A DNA stretch of 64,000 nucleotides. It comes from Staphylococcus pasteuri. Lineage in GTDB: Bacteria > Bacillota > Bacilli > Staphylococcales > Staphylococcaceae. The position numbers and the translations under genes are program-made. The stretch is from NCBI RefSeq assembly GCF_003970495.1, contig NZ_RXWW01000011.1, positions 1 to 64,000 on the forward strand, read 5' to 3'. The notes beneath the pieces are model-generated. The model did no database searches. It saw only the letters and a list, made by a program, of their open reading frames with translations, and was not told the DNA's origin. Shown in pieces: positions 19,441 through 28,398 of this stretch; within the stretch, counting starts at the first letter, position 1, and each line of letters starts with the position of its first letter.

Positions 19441-20283
19441 TTAAACACCAGAATATGCGTTAAATCCTCCATCAATCGGTAATACTACACCATTTATAAA
19501 GCTAGATGCTTCTTCGCTTACTAGGAATAATAATGCACCAATAAGTTCTTCTGGTTTACCAAAGGGCTCCATAGGTGTCGCATTGATGATTTTTCTAGAG
19601 CGATCAGTGTAACTTCCGTCTTCATTTAATAATAATGCTTCATTTTGTTTTGTTAATAAAAATCCTGGTGCAATCGCATTGACGCGAATATTAGTTTTAG
19701 AGAAGTAAACACTTAACCATTGTGTAAAGTTACTAATTGCTGCTTTAGCACCACTATAACCAGGAATTTTAGTTAATGGTGTAAATGCGTTCATAGATGA
19801 AATGTTGATAATTGATGCTTCTTCTTTATCTAACATATCAGTTGCGAATACTTGTGAAGGAATAAATGTACCTAAGAAGTTAAGATCCATCACAAATCCT
19901 ACGCTCTTTTCATCTAAGTCGAAGAATGTCTTACCTTCTTGATCAAGTTGGCCTTCAAAACGTTCATCATCAGTTGTACCTTTTGGAGAATTTCCGCCAG
20001 CGCCATTGATTAAAATATCAACGCTACCGAAAGCTTCATTAACTTCTTGTTTTACTCTTTCCATGTCCGCTTTTTTAGTGACGTCTCCTAAAAATACTTT
20101 AGATTCTCCACCTAATGCTTTGATTTGATCAACTAAACCATTATTATCATCTGCAATTCCAACCATAGCGACTTTAGCGCCACTTTGTGCTAATGCTGTT
20201 GACATCGCACTTCCAAGTACGCCTGTTCCGCCTGTAATTACTACTACTTTGTTAGTTAAATCTATATTGAAAGGTAATTTCAT
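19441..20283 (-). CDS. D-mannonate oxidoreductase (fructuronate reductase), SDR type
   Basis: 280 residues of the short-chain dehydrogenase fold: cofactor loop TGGTGVLGSA, NAG-type loop NGAGGN, catalytic Tyr-x-x-x-Lys in YSGAK. It corresponds to the SDR-type mannonate oxidoreductase YjmF of Bacillus rather than to the unrelated E. coli UxuB. It interconverts D-fructuronate and D-mannonate using NAD(H). Its place directly between uxuA and uidA supports this assignment over a generic SDR. Confidence 0.85.
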   Translation of the reverse strand: MKLPFNIDLTNKVVVITGGTGVLGSAMSTALAQSGAKVAMVGIADDNNGLVDQIKALGGESKVFLGDVTKKADMERVKQEVNEAFGSVDILINGAGGNSPKGTTDDERFEGQLDQEGKTFFDLDEKSVGFVMDLNFLGTFIPSQVFATDMLDKEEASIINISSMNAFTPLTKIPGYSGAKAAISNFTQWLSVYFSKTNIRVNAIAPGFLLTKQNEALLLNEDGSYTDRSRKIINATPMEPFGKPEELIGALLFLVSEEASSFINGVVLPIDGGFNAYSGV

Positions 20284-20303
20284 AAATTGATTTCTCCTTT
20301 AGT

Positions 20304-21350
20304 TTATTTGTTAGTTTTACTAACTGCTTCATATAACCCGTTTAAATATGTTGCACCTAAGGCACGGTCATACAATCCATAACCTGGTTTACCTGTTTCG
20401 CCCCATATCATACGTCCATGGTCAGGTCTAATTGGTCCTTCATATCCGAAATCATACATTGCTTGAACGACTTCATACATATCAATAGATCCATCTTCAG
20501 ATAAATGACCAGATTCTTGGAATGATTTGTCACCAATTAATTTAACATTACGTGCATGTACAAAATGAACACGGTCTTTTTGACCAAAATAACGTAACAT
20601 ATCTACAAAGTCATTTTTTCTATCTGCACCTAAAGAACCAGAACACATTGTTAATCCATTACTTCTAGAATCATATAAGTTAATGAATCGTTCTAAGTTT
20701 TCTTTGTTAGTGATGATACGTGGTAAGCCAAAGATATTCCAAGGTGGATCGTCCGGATGTATCGCCATTAGAACGTCTTCCTCTTCAGCAACCGGAATGA
20801 CTTTTTGAATAAAGTAATTTAAGTTTTCCCATAATTTTTCTTCATCCACTTGTTTATAATCTTCAAATAATTGATTTAAGTCTTCTTTTGTATAACTTGA
20901 ATCCCAACCAGGTAATGATAATTCACCACTTAGTGGATTCATTTTTTCAACATCTTTCTCATCATAAATTAAGCATGTAGATCCATCGTCTAAGCGATAA
21001 TCTAATTGAGATCTTGTCCAGTCGAATACTGGCATAAAGTTATAACATACTGTGTTAATACCGACTTGTCCTAAATTGCGTAAAGTTTGGCAATAATTTT
21101 CAATATATTTATCTCTTGTCGGTTTACCTAATTTAATATCTTCATGTACTGGTACACTTTCAATCACATATATTTCCATACCTGCATCTTCTACTTCTTG
21201 TTTTAATGCTTTGATTTTATCTAATGGCCATACTTCTCCAACTGGCACATCGTATATCGCAGTTACAATACCTTTCATCCCTGGTATTTGTTTAATATAT
21301 TCTAAGCTAATGGGATCATCTTTCCCATACCATCTAAATGACATTTTCAT
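20304..21350 (-). CDS. uxuA: Mannonate dehydratase UxuA
   Basis: 348 residues. The N-terminus (MSFRWYGKDDPISLEYIKQIPG) and the metal-site region HPDDPPWNIFGLPRI, with later HARN and RPDHGR, are characteristic of UxuA. It dehydrates D-mannonate to 2-keto-3-deoxygluconate with Mn2+ or Fe2+ in a TIM barrel of the xylose-isomerase type. ATG at 21350 or 21344. It lies 12 bp after uxaC and 20 bp before the oxidoreductase. Confidence 0.95.
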   Translation of the reverse strand: MKMSFRWYGKDDPISLEYIKQIPGMKGIVTAIYDVPVGEVWPLDKIKALKQEVEDAGMEIYVIESVPVHEDIKLGKPTRDKYIENYCQTLRNLGQVGINTVCYNFMPVFDWTRSQLDYRLDDGSTCLIYDEKDVEKMNPLSGELSLPGWDSSYTKEDLNQLFEDYKQVDEEKLWENLNYFIQKVIPVAEEEDVLMAIHPDDPPWNIFGLPRIITNKENLERFINLYDSRSNGLTMCSGSLGADRKNDFVDMLRYFGQKDRVHFVHARNVKLIGDKSFQESGHLSEDGSIDMYEVVQAMYDFGYEGPIRPDHGRMIWGETGKPGYGLYDRALGATYLNGLYEAVSKTNK

Positions 21351-21362
21351 AGTGTAGTCCTC

Positions 21363-22772
21363 CTAAATAAGTTTGAAATAATGATATGCATTGTTATAAC
21401 AGATGTTCTCAATCATTCGTTGTAACAATTGATCATCATTTGGAATTTCACCTTTTTCTACTAAATCACCAATAAATGTAGATAAAATTCGTCTAAAGTA
21501 ATCATGTCTTGAGTATGAAATAAAGCTTCTTGAATCAGTTAGCATACCTACGAAGTGCATTAACAATCCTTGATCTGCTAATGATGACATTTGGCGTAAC
21601 ATACCTCGTTTTGTATCATTAAACCACCAACCAGCACCGTGTTGAACTTTACTTTGAATACCAGGTTCAGTTTGGAAGTTTGCAATCGTAGAACCTACAA
21701 TATCGTTATAAATTGGGTTTAAATTATATAAAATCGTTTTTGGTAAATGATTACCTTGTTCCATCATGTCTAACGTTGCGTTTAAATGATACGCTAAGTT
21801 GTCTTGATCTCGGATAGAATCAAATCCAGCATCTCTACCTACTTTTTCAAACATTTTAGTATTGTTATTTCGGATAGCGCCAAAGTGAATTTGCATTACC
21901 CAACCATGTTCATGATAGGCTTTACTTAATTCGTTCAAAATAAATGTTTGGAATTGGAATGCTTCATATTTTGAAACGTCTTCATTATTTATAGCTTTAT
22001 TGAAAATCGCCTCAATATCTTGTGTTGTATAACTTTCAAAATGTATTTCTTCTAAACCATGGTCAGCAAGACGTCCGCCTTTGTCATGGAAGTATTGAAT
22101 ACGTTGATTTAACGCATCTACAAATTGAGATGGATTATCTATTTTATGTGTTAAGCCTTCTAATTTTTGTATTAAATCAGTAAATGCTTTGTCACCAACT
22201 TTGAACACATCATCAGGTCTAAACGCTGGTAAGACTACAGTTTTAAAATCGTTTTGTTCTTTAATTTCATCATGATATTTTAAGTCATCTGTTGGGTTAT
22301 CAGTTGTACAAATCAAATTAACATTTGAATTAGTGATTAATGATTGTGTCGTCACGTTATGTTCTTTTAAATAATCATTTGCCCGGTGATAAATCTCTTC
22401 GGCGTTGTCACTTGTTAATAAGTCTTCAATTTCAAAGTACATTTTTAATTCTAATTGTGACCAGTGATATAGTGGATTACCAATTGAATTTTCTAATGCT
22501 TCAGCCCACTTTTTAAATTTCTCAAGTGGTTCAGCGTCTCCAGTAATGTATCTTTCTTCAATACCTTGTGCACGCATTGCACGCCATTTATAATGGTCAC
22601 CACTTAACCATAAGTCAGCAATATTATCGCATTTAACATTATCACTAATTTGTTTTGGATCTAGGTGACAATGATAGTCGTAAATCGGCATTTCTTTCGC
22701 GAAATCATGATACAAGTGTTTAGCTGTTTCATTTTCTAGCATAAAGTCTTCGTTAATAAAAGCCATGCTCAT
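21363..22772 (-). CDS. uxaC: Uronate (glucuronate) isomerase UxaC
   Basis: 469 residues. Metal-binding HCHLDPKQI near residue 34 of this amidohydrolase-like barrel and the conserved FVGMLTDSRSFISYSRHDYFRR near the end identify UxaC. It turns D-glucuronate into D-fructuronate, the first step after UidA releases free glucuronate. It lies 8 bp after the transporter gene and 12 bp before uxuA. Confidence 0.96.
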   Translation of the reverse strand: MSMAFINEDFMLENETAKHLYHDFAKEMPIYDYHCHLDPKQISDNVKCDNIADLWLSGDHYKWRAMRAQGIEERYITGDAEPLEKFKKWAEALENSIGNPLYHWSQLELKMYFEIEDLLTSDNAEEIYHRANDYLKEHNVTTQSLITNSNVNLICTTDNPTDDLKYHDEIKEQNDFKTVVLPAFRPDDVFKVGDKAFTDLIQKLEGLTHKIDNPSQFVDALNQRIQYFHDKGGRLADHGLEEIHFESYTTQDIEAIFNKAINNEDVSKYEAFQFQTFILNELSKAYHEHGWVMQIHFGAIRNNNTKMFEKVGRDAGFDSIRDQDNLAYHLNATLDMMEQGNHLPKTILYNLNPIYNDIVGSTIANFQTEPGIQSKVQHGAGWWFNDTKRGMLRQMSSLADQGLLMHFVGMLTDSRSFISYSRHDYFRRILSTFIGDLVEKGEIPNDDQLLQRMIENICYNNAYHYFKLI

Positions 22773-22780
22773 TTCACTCC

Positions 22781-24184
22781 TTATATTTCTTCTCTTAATG
22801 CAAGTTCTTTAACAATTTGTTTATGTCGTTTATCTGTTAATGGATACCATATGAAGAAGATAATTAATGCAAGTAAACAAGCCACTGCCGGTACTGCGAA
22901 GAATAATATTTTAAGACCTTGAATTGTACCAGCTGATTGTTCTACATTTGGTTTGTATCCTATTAATGTTAAAGCTAAACCAGGTACAAATCCTGCAAGT
23001 GCTTGTGATACTTTTCTTGTGAAACTGTAACTAGAATACGTAATACCTTCAGAACGTAATCCAAATTTCCATTGTCCGTATTCCACAACGTCAGCAATGA
23101 ATGCCCAAATAACAGTGTTTGGAATAACTAAGAAGAATTGTGCAATAGTATTCATTACTAAGAACATGATGTGGTTTTCACTAAATAATAGGAAATTTAT
23201 AGATTCGAATACTACAAAACCACCAATACCGATAAGTGCTGTTGCTTTTTTACCCATTTTTTTACTAATAAGTGTTGTTGCATATAATGCAGGTAATAAT
23301 ACAACAAAGTTCAATGTACTTACTAAACCTACTAAATTAGGTTCATCTAATACATATTTAAAGTAGTAAAGCTGACAAGATTGAATTAAGAACATTGACA
23401 TGATTGTTAATAATGTAAAGATTGCTAATACTGCAAATGCTTCGTTTTTCACTAAGTTAAAGAATGCTTTTTTATTAAGACCTTTTTCTTTAGGACGTTC
23501 AACAACGTGACGTTCTTTAACACCTTTATAGCAAATCAAATGGAATATAACACCGAATACTGCTAATCCAGCAACAACTACTGGATAACCTATAGCATGG
23601 TTATCAAATTTTGATACTAATGGTATAACGACAATTCCTGCTATAAATAATGCACTTTGTGAACCTAAGTTTCTAAATACAGACAATTGTGTTCTATCAT
23701 CTGAGTTCATTGTCATAGCAGCAGATAATGAACCGTAAGGAATGTTAACAACTGAATATGCGGCATTGAATAGTAAGTATGTAGCAAATGCCCACACTAC
23801 TTTTCCTGTATAACTAAAATCGGGTGCAGTAAATGATAAGACCGTTACAATTGCTAATGGTACAGTTCCATATAAAATAAATGGTTTGAATTTACCTTTA
23901 GGACCAATGTTTCGACGTGAATCGACGATGGTACCTACACCAGTATCTACAAATGCATCAAATATTTTTGCTACCAAAAATACAAGACCACCATAAAATG
24001 CTGAAATACCTAAAATGTCTGTAAAGAACATCATTAAATAAATTTGTCCCATGTCAAACATCATACCGTTACCTAAGTCACCAAAACCGTATGATAACTT
24101 TTCTTTAAATCCTAAAGCAGGTTCTGCAATATGATTAAGTTTTTTAACTTTTCTACTTTCTCTTTTTTCAACTGTGTCTCCCAT
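22781..24184 (-). CDS. GPH-family sugar:cation symporter, probable glucuronide importer
   Basis: 467 residues with about twelve membrane helices. The N-terminus (LSYGFGDLGNGMMFDMGQIYLMMFF) and DTGVGTIVDSRR with KFKPFILYG are signatures of the glycoside-pentoside-hexuronide family that includes E. coli UidB. Position in the middle of a glucuronide operon makes glucuronide or glucuronate the likely cargo, taken up with Na+ or H+. Intervals to its neighbours are 15 and 8 bp. Confidence 0.88.
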   Translation of the reverse strand: MGDTVEKRESRKVKKLNHIAEPALGFKEKLSYGFGDLGNGMMFDMGQIYLMMFFTDILGISAFYGGLVFLVAKIFDAFVDTGVGTIVDSRRNIGPKGKFKPFILYGTVPLAIVTVLSFTAPDFSYTGKVVWAFATYLLFNAAYSVVNIPYGSLSAAMTMNSDDRTQLSVFRNLGSQSALFIAGIVVIPLVSKFDNHAIGYPVVVAGLAVFGVIFHLICYKGVKERHVVERPKEKGLNKKAFFNLVKNEAFAVLAIFTLLTIMSMFLIQSCQLYYFKYVLDEPNLVGLVSTLNFVVLLPALYATTLISKKMGKKATALIGIGGFVVFESINFLLFSENHIMFLVMNTIAQFFLVIPNTVIWAFIADVVEYGQWKFGLRSEGITYSSYSFTRKVSQALAGFVPGLALTLIGYKPNVEQSAGTIQGLKILFFAVPAVACLLALIIFFIWYPLTDKRHKQIVKELALREEI

Positions 24185-24199
24185 AATCGTGCCTTCTTT

Positions 24200-25210
24200 C
24201 TATCTATTAATGTCTCGGTTACTTTGAATAGACGCGTAAATATTTTCTAGACTTGCATAACTAAAATCACCAAATATATTGTGTTTATAGCTCATGTTAT
24301 AAATTCCAAATTCAACAATTTTTGCTAAATTCCATTTCTGCATAATCCCATAAATGACACCTACGCTAAATGCATCCCCAGTTCCTAATCTATCCAATAT
24401 ATCGACATCTATAGGATCAGTTTTTACTATCTGATTCTGTGTAGATAGAAATCCTTGTAAGCGGTTTCTTTTATGGCTAAAAATTTTTCTCTGTACAAAC
24501 GCAATATATTTAATATTGTATTTATCGTGAATTTGTTCTAAATATGGTTGTATTTCCTCAATGTCAGCCATTCTATCTAATCCATCTTTTTGGTCATGTC
24601 CTTCATTGTCTGGCAATGCAATTGGTTCATAACCGAAGACTAAATCCACATCATATAATATGTCTGACATTTCTTTTCTAGCTGTTTCAAAATCCCATAA
24701 AGCAGCTCTAAAATTCAAATCGCAACTTACAAATAGACCTAGCTTTTTGGCTACTTTTACAGCTTTTTTCAAAAATTGTAATAGCTCGTTATTCAAACCA
24801 GCTGTAATACCTGTTATGTGGAACCAATCATGCCCCTTTAGTATTACTTCGATATCATCATCACGATGATAAAATTGACTAAATGTACTCATTTGACGAT
24901 CATAGATAAGTCGATGTGCGCGTTGTGCATATCCACTTTCAGTAAAATAGAGTCCTAACCTTCCTTCTGCTTGGCTCACATGCTTTGTATCAACGTTATA
25001 CCGTTTTAAGTTTTGAATGATTTGGTTTCCTAAATCATTGTTAGGTACAGCGCTAATCATTGCAGTATCAACGCCTAATCCTGATAATCCTATGGCGACG
25101 TTCATTTCTGCACCGCCGTAGTACGTATCAAATGATTGAGCTTGATTGAAGGTTTGATGATTCGGTGTGCTTAATCGCATTAAAATTTCGCCAAATGTGA
25201 TGAATGACAT
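24200..25210 (-). CDS. kdgK: 2-keto-3-deoxygluconate kinase
   Basis: 336 residues of the PfkB ribokinase family. The substrate end has YYGGAEMNVAIGLSGLG, and the anion-hole/catalytic motif is DRLGTGDAFSVG (catalytic Asp in GTGDAF). It phosphorylates KDG to KDPG, which KdgA then splits. The start of the next gene lies 15 bp on. GTGD replaces the common GAGD, a usual variant. Confidence 0.93.
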   Translation of the reverse strand: MSFITFGEILMRLSTPNHQTFNQAQSFDTYYGGAEMNVAIGLSGLGVDTAMISAVPNNDLGNQIIQNLKRYNVDTKHVSQAEGRLGLYFTESGYAQRAHRLIYDRQMSTFSQFYHRDDDIEVILKGHDWFHITGITAGLNNELLQFLKKAVKVAKKLGLFVSCDLNFRAALWDFETARKEMSDILYDVDLVFGYEPIALPDNEGHDQKDGLDRMADIEEIQPYLEQIHDKYNIKYIAFVQRKIFSHKRNRLQGFLSTQNQIVKTDPIDVDILDRLGTGDAFSVGVIYGIMQKWNLAKIVEFGIYNMSYKHNIFGDFSYASLENIYASIQSNRDINR

Positions 25211-25222
25211 CTCATCACCCTC

Positions 25223-25855
25223 TTATTTTTTGAATTTTTCGACAAATTTTTGTGTGTTTTCTTTGATAACTGAATCGTTACCGTCTTTGGAACCTTTCAT
25301 TAATGCACTACCAATTCCAACTGCATACGCACCTTTTTGATACCAGTCTTCCATGTTATCTAATGACACGCCACCAGATGGCATTAATTCAATATGTGGA
25401 ATAGGTCCATGTATATTTTTAATAAAATTAGCTCCTAATAAATCTCCAGGGAATAATTTTACTAAATCAACACCTGTTTCCATTGCTTGAACAATTTCTG
25501 TGACTGATCCACAACCTGGTAAATAAGGTATTGAATAACGGTTACACATTTTAGCAATTTCAGGATCAAAGTGTGGACTAACTACATATTCTGCTCCATT
25601 TAAAATAGCTAATCGAGCGGTAGTACTATCTAAAACTGTACCTGCACCAATCACTACATCGTCATGTGTTTGATGTTGATTTAAATATTGAATAACTTCT
25701 TCAGCTTGTGGTGTTGTGAAGGTAATTTCGATATTGTAAATACCGCCTTCTATCATTTGATTTACAGCTGCGATAGCATCATCTTTACTTTTACCTCTTA
25801 CAACAGCTACAAGGTAATTTTCATGTAAACGATTTAATATCTCTGCTTTTTTCAT
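25223..25855 (-). CDS. kdgA: KDPG aldolase
   Basis: 210 residues. Schiff-base Lys133 (VDLVKLFPGD) and catalytic Glu43 (NIEITFTTP) of the KDPG/KHG aldolase barrel are present, with GAGTVLD, SPHFD and PGCGSVTE loops. It cleaves KDPG to pyruvate and glyceraldehyde-3-phosphate, the exit of the hexuronate pathway. It is the first gene of the operon, with the promoter at 25908-25935. Confidence 0.94.
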   Translation of the reverse strand: MKKAEILNRLHENYLVAVVRGKSKDDAIAAVNQMIEGGIYNIEITFTTPQAEEVIQYLNQHQTHDDVVIGAGTVLDSTTARLAILNGAEYVVSPHFDPEIAKMCNRYSIPYLPGCGSVTEIVQAMETGVDLVKLFPGDLLGANFIKNIHGPIPHIELMPSGGVSLDNMEDWYQKGAYAVGIGSALMKGSKDGNDSVIKENTQKFVEKFKK

Positions 25856-25907
25856 TTACTCAGCTCCTTGCTATTTAAAAAGTTTTTTTCTTCGCCAACC
25901 CAACTTC

Positions 25908-25935
25908 ATTATATTTCCAAATGAGAAAACGTCAA
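25908..25935 (-). promoter_or_regulatory. Sigma-A promoter of the glucuronide operon
   Basis: On the minus strand, TTGACG (25935-25930), a 16-bp spacer, and TATAAT (25913-25908), about 50 bases before the kdgA start. The -35 region overlaps AGAAAACGTCAATT, a weak resemblance to a CcpA cre box. The 408 bp between kdgA and the AraC gene otherwise hold only the AraC-gene terminator. Confidence 0.75.
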
Positions 25936-25969
25936 TTCAGTGTAAGTTACTAGGAATTAATAAAAAATA

Positions 25970-26017
25970 AAAACCCTCTCATCCAATCTTTAAAAAGAGT
26001 TGGTATCAAAGGGTTTT
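25970..26017 (-). terminator. Terminator of the AraC-family gene
   Basis: AAAAACCCT and AGGGTTTTT close a long stem with inner pairs CCAA/TTGG and CTTT/AGAG; on the minus strand a TTTTTATTTTTT tail follows. Confidence 0.65.
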
Positions 26018-26263
26018 TAAAATATGCTCATTTTCAGTGTGAATTCAACGAGTGAAACAATTAGACGTACTAAATTGCATTTGAGAAGCATAATTTTATA
26101 TGATTTTTTATAATTTTTTTAAGTCTTTTATAAAATTTTGACGTTATTTTCAGAAAAATCAGCTATTTGCATATTTTTCTTTGTGTTTAGCTAGTGAAAA
26201 ACAAAAATGAATGATAATTTTAAAATGTAATGTAAAAGTTAAACAAAATCATAAACATTTACG

Positions 26264-27496
26264 TTATGTAACTTTTTCATCGTTTTCACCATTGTAAGAT
26301 TTTTTATATTCTAAGGGCGCAAGTTGATATTGTTCCTTAAAACATTTTGAAAAATAGCCTTGTTGTTTAAAACCTACATAGTTTGCTATTTCTTCAATTG
26401 TCATAGGCGTATTGATTAATAGATCTCGTCCTTTTTCAACACGTAGTTTCATAATGTATTGTGACATAGACTGACCTGTTTCTTTCTTAAATAATCTTGA
26501 AAGATATGATGGCGCCAACCCAACTAAATCAGCCAATTCTTCTAGATGTATCGGGTGGTCTAAGTTAATTTTAATATGTTGAATGACTGTGTTGATATTA
26601 GAACTATAATTTAATGATGTTACATTTAATGCTGTTCGCGCATAATCACTGATCATTTGTTTTGAAACCATTTCTAACGTTTCGACATCCATAGCATCAT
26701 CAATTTTAGCAGCATAATATGCTGATAGTTCATTGATGATGAGTAAATTCACTTCTGCTTTTTCTATACTTTTACGGCATAGCGTATTAAGCAGATAGGC
26801 TTTGTATTTTTGATTTAATAAATCATCTTTTACACGCCTAATACCGGAAACCGAAACTTTCATTACGGAATATAGATTTAACGCTTCATCAATATTGCCA
26901 TTTTGAATTGCTGTTAGCATCTTATTCTCAATGTCATAAGCTGTTTTGATTTGGTTAAATGTATATTCATATTGTTCTTTGTCGTGCGAATGGGATTCAG
27001 GATTACGGTGAAAACTAAAATCTAATTCTTCAACTTTATAATTTACATTTCTATTTTTCAAATATCGTACTGTTAGACGCCCCATTTTTAATGCTTGGCT
27101 ATATTGACAAACAGGTATTTGTAAAAGGTATTGTTTTAAAATTGATAATTTAGAATATTTAATTTGTACTTGTTGTAACATCTCATGACATCTTTTTTCA
27201 TTAGGACGTTGATGTAAAAAAGGTCCGAGAATGACAACTCGATTATATTTTCTATACTTAAATAATAAAAAATTAACATCAAATTGATTCACATAATGAT
27301 AAATACAATCACTTTTCATATTTTCTAAAAGTTTCTTTAACTCTAATTTGTATTTTTTACTTTTAGTATTGGTAAAAGGAGACTTTAAATGGTTACTGAT
27401 ATTTTTAATATCGGATAAGTCATAATGATTTATATCAACCATTAATAATTCAAATGCATGAACTTTTAAAACATCAAAAATTTGTTGATTCAACAT
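26264..27496 (-). CDS. AraC/XylS-family transcriptional regulator
   Basis: 410 residues from ATG 27496, chosen because GAAGGTG lies 6 bases upstream; the GTG at 27511 is inside that site. The C-terminal ~100 residues carry both HTH motifs (LEELADLVGLAPSYLSRLFK; MTIEEIANYVGFKQQGYFSK). The N-terminal 300 residues include a helical stretch, but I do not recognise a ligand-binding cupin. Transcribed divergently from the HAD-GH3 pair with about 50 bp between them, and lying upstream of the glucuronide operon; it may regulate either or both. Confidence 0.88.
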   Translation of the reverse strand: MLNQQIFDVLKVHAFELLMVDINHYDLSDIKNISNHLKSPFTNTKSKKYKLELKKLLENMKSDCIYHYVNQFDVNFLLFKYRKYNRVVILGPFLHQRPNEKRCHEMLQQVQIKYSKLSILKQYLLQIPVCQYSQALKMGRLTVRYLKNRNVNYKVEELDFSFHRNPESHSHDKEQYEYTFNQIKTAYDIENKMLTAIQNGNIDEALNLYSVMKVSVSGIRRVKDDLLNQKYKAYLLNTLCRKSIEKAEVNLLIINELSAYYAAKIDDAMDVETLEMVSKQMISDYARTALNVTSLNYSSNINTVIQHIKINLDHPIHLEELADLVGLAPSYLSRLFKKETGQSMSQYIMKLRVEKGRDLLINTPMTIEEIANYVGFKQQGYFSKCFKEQYQLAPLEYKKSYNGENDEKVT

Positions 27497-27547
27497 AATA
27501 ATCACCTTCACTTAAGACTATAAACAGAATGGAAAGGATTGAAAAAT

Positions 27548-28384
27548 TTGAATTATTCACTAGAACATTTTCAACCTCAACATGACTATCTCATTTGTGT
27601 AGATTCAGATGGTTGCGGAATGGATACAATGACGATTAAACATGAACGTGCTTTTGGTCCAGCCCTACTTGATATTTGGAACTTGGACGATATAAAAGAC
27701 GAAGTACTAGAACGTTGGAACCAATTTAACCTATATGAAATCACACGAGGTATTAATCGATTTCAAGGTCTGGAAAAAATGCTCACAGAATTACATGAGC
27801 AAGGTCGTACAGTTGACGGCTATCAAGACATTAAAGAATGGGTAGACAACACTTCAACATTTTCTAATCCTCAATTAGAACAATATATGAAAGCGCATCC
27901 AGAAAAGAAAGGACTACGCTTAGCTTTAGATTGGTCTAATCGAGTAAATGAATTAATCGTGAAATTACCTAGTATAGGTCCATTTGATAATGTACATTCT
28001 GCTTTGAAACATGCACATAAAGATGCAGATATTGTTATTGTATCATCTGCCAATTTAAAAGCAGTAGAAACTGAATGGACAGAGCATGAACTTACACCAT
28101 TTCTTTCAAGTATATTTGCGCAAGAAGCAGGCACTAAAAAGCATTGTATTAACCAACTAAAACCATTTTACAAATCTGGCCATATTTTAGTATTAGGAGA
28201 TGCCAGAGGAGATTTACAAGCAGCTCAAGACAACCATGTTCATTTTTATCCAATATTAGCGGGACATGAAGCACAATCTTGGTATGACCTAGATCATACT
28301 TATATCGATTTATTTACTAATAATCAGTTTGATAATACTATTCAAGACCGTGTAATTCAACAATTTTATAATAATTTTGACTAA
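27548..28384 (+). CDS. HAD-superfamily hydrolase
   Basis: 278 residues. The start chosen is TTG 27548, with GGAAAGGA 9 bases upstream; TTG 27539 touches that site. HAD motif I is VDSDGCGMDT (Asp19 and Asp21), motif II IVIVSSAN, a lysine at GTKKH, and motif IV LGDARGDLQAA. It probably dephosphorylates a sugar or small metabolite in the cytoplasm. GH3 begins 14 bp after it, so the two should act on related compounds, e.g. a phosphorylated glycoside; this is inference. Confidence 0.82.
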   Translation: MNYSLEHFQPQHDYLICVDSDGCGMDTMTIKHERAFGPALLDIWNLDDIKDEVLERWNQFNLYEITRGINRFQGLEKMLTELHEQGRTVDGYQDIKEWVDNTSTFSNPQLEQYMKAHPEKKGLRLALDWSNRVNELIVKLPSIGPFDNVHSALKHAHKDADIVIVSSANLKAVETEWTEHELTPFLSSIFAQEAGTKKHCINQLKPFYKSGHILVLGDARGDLQAAQDNHVHFYPILAGHEAQSWYDLDHTYIDLFTNNQFDNTIQDRVIQQFYNNFD

Positions 28385-28398
28385 GGAGTGGCTTATTT

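Noticed and set aside
25917-25933. CcpA cre box overlapping the -35 of the glucuronide operon
   Set aside because: AGAAAACGTCAATT deviates from the consensus at both ends; noted as weak in the promoter entry but not claimed.
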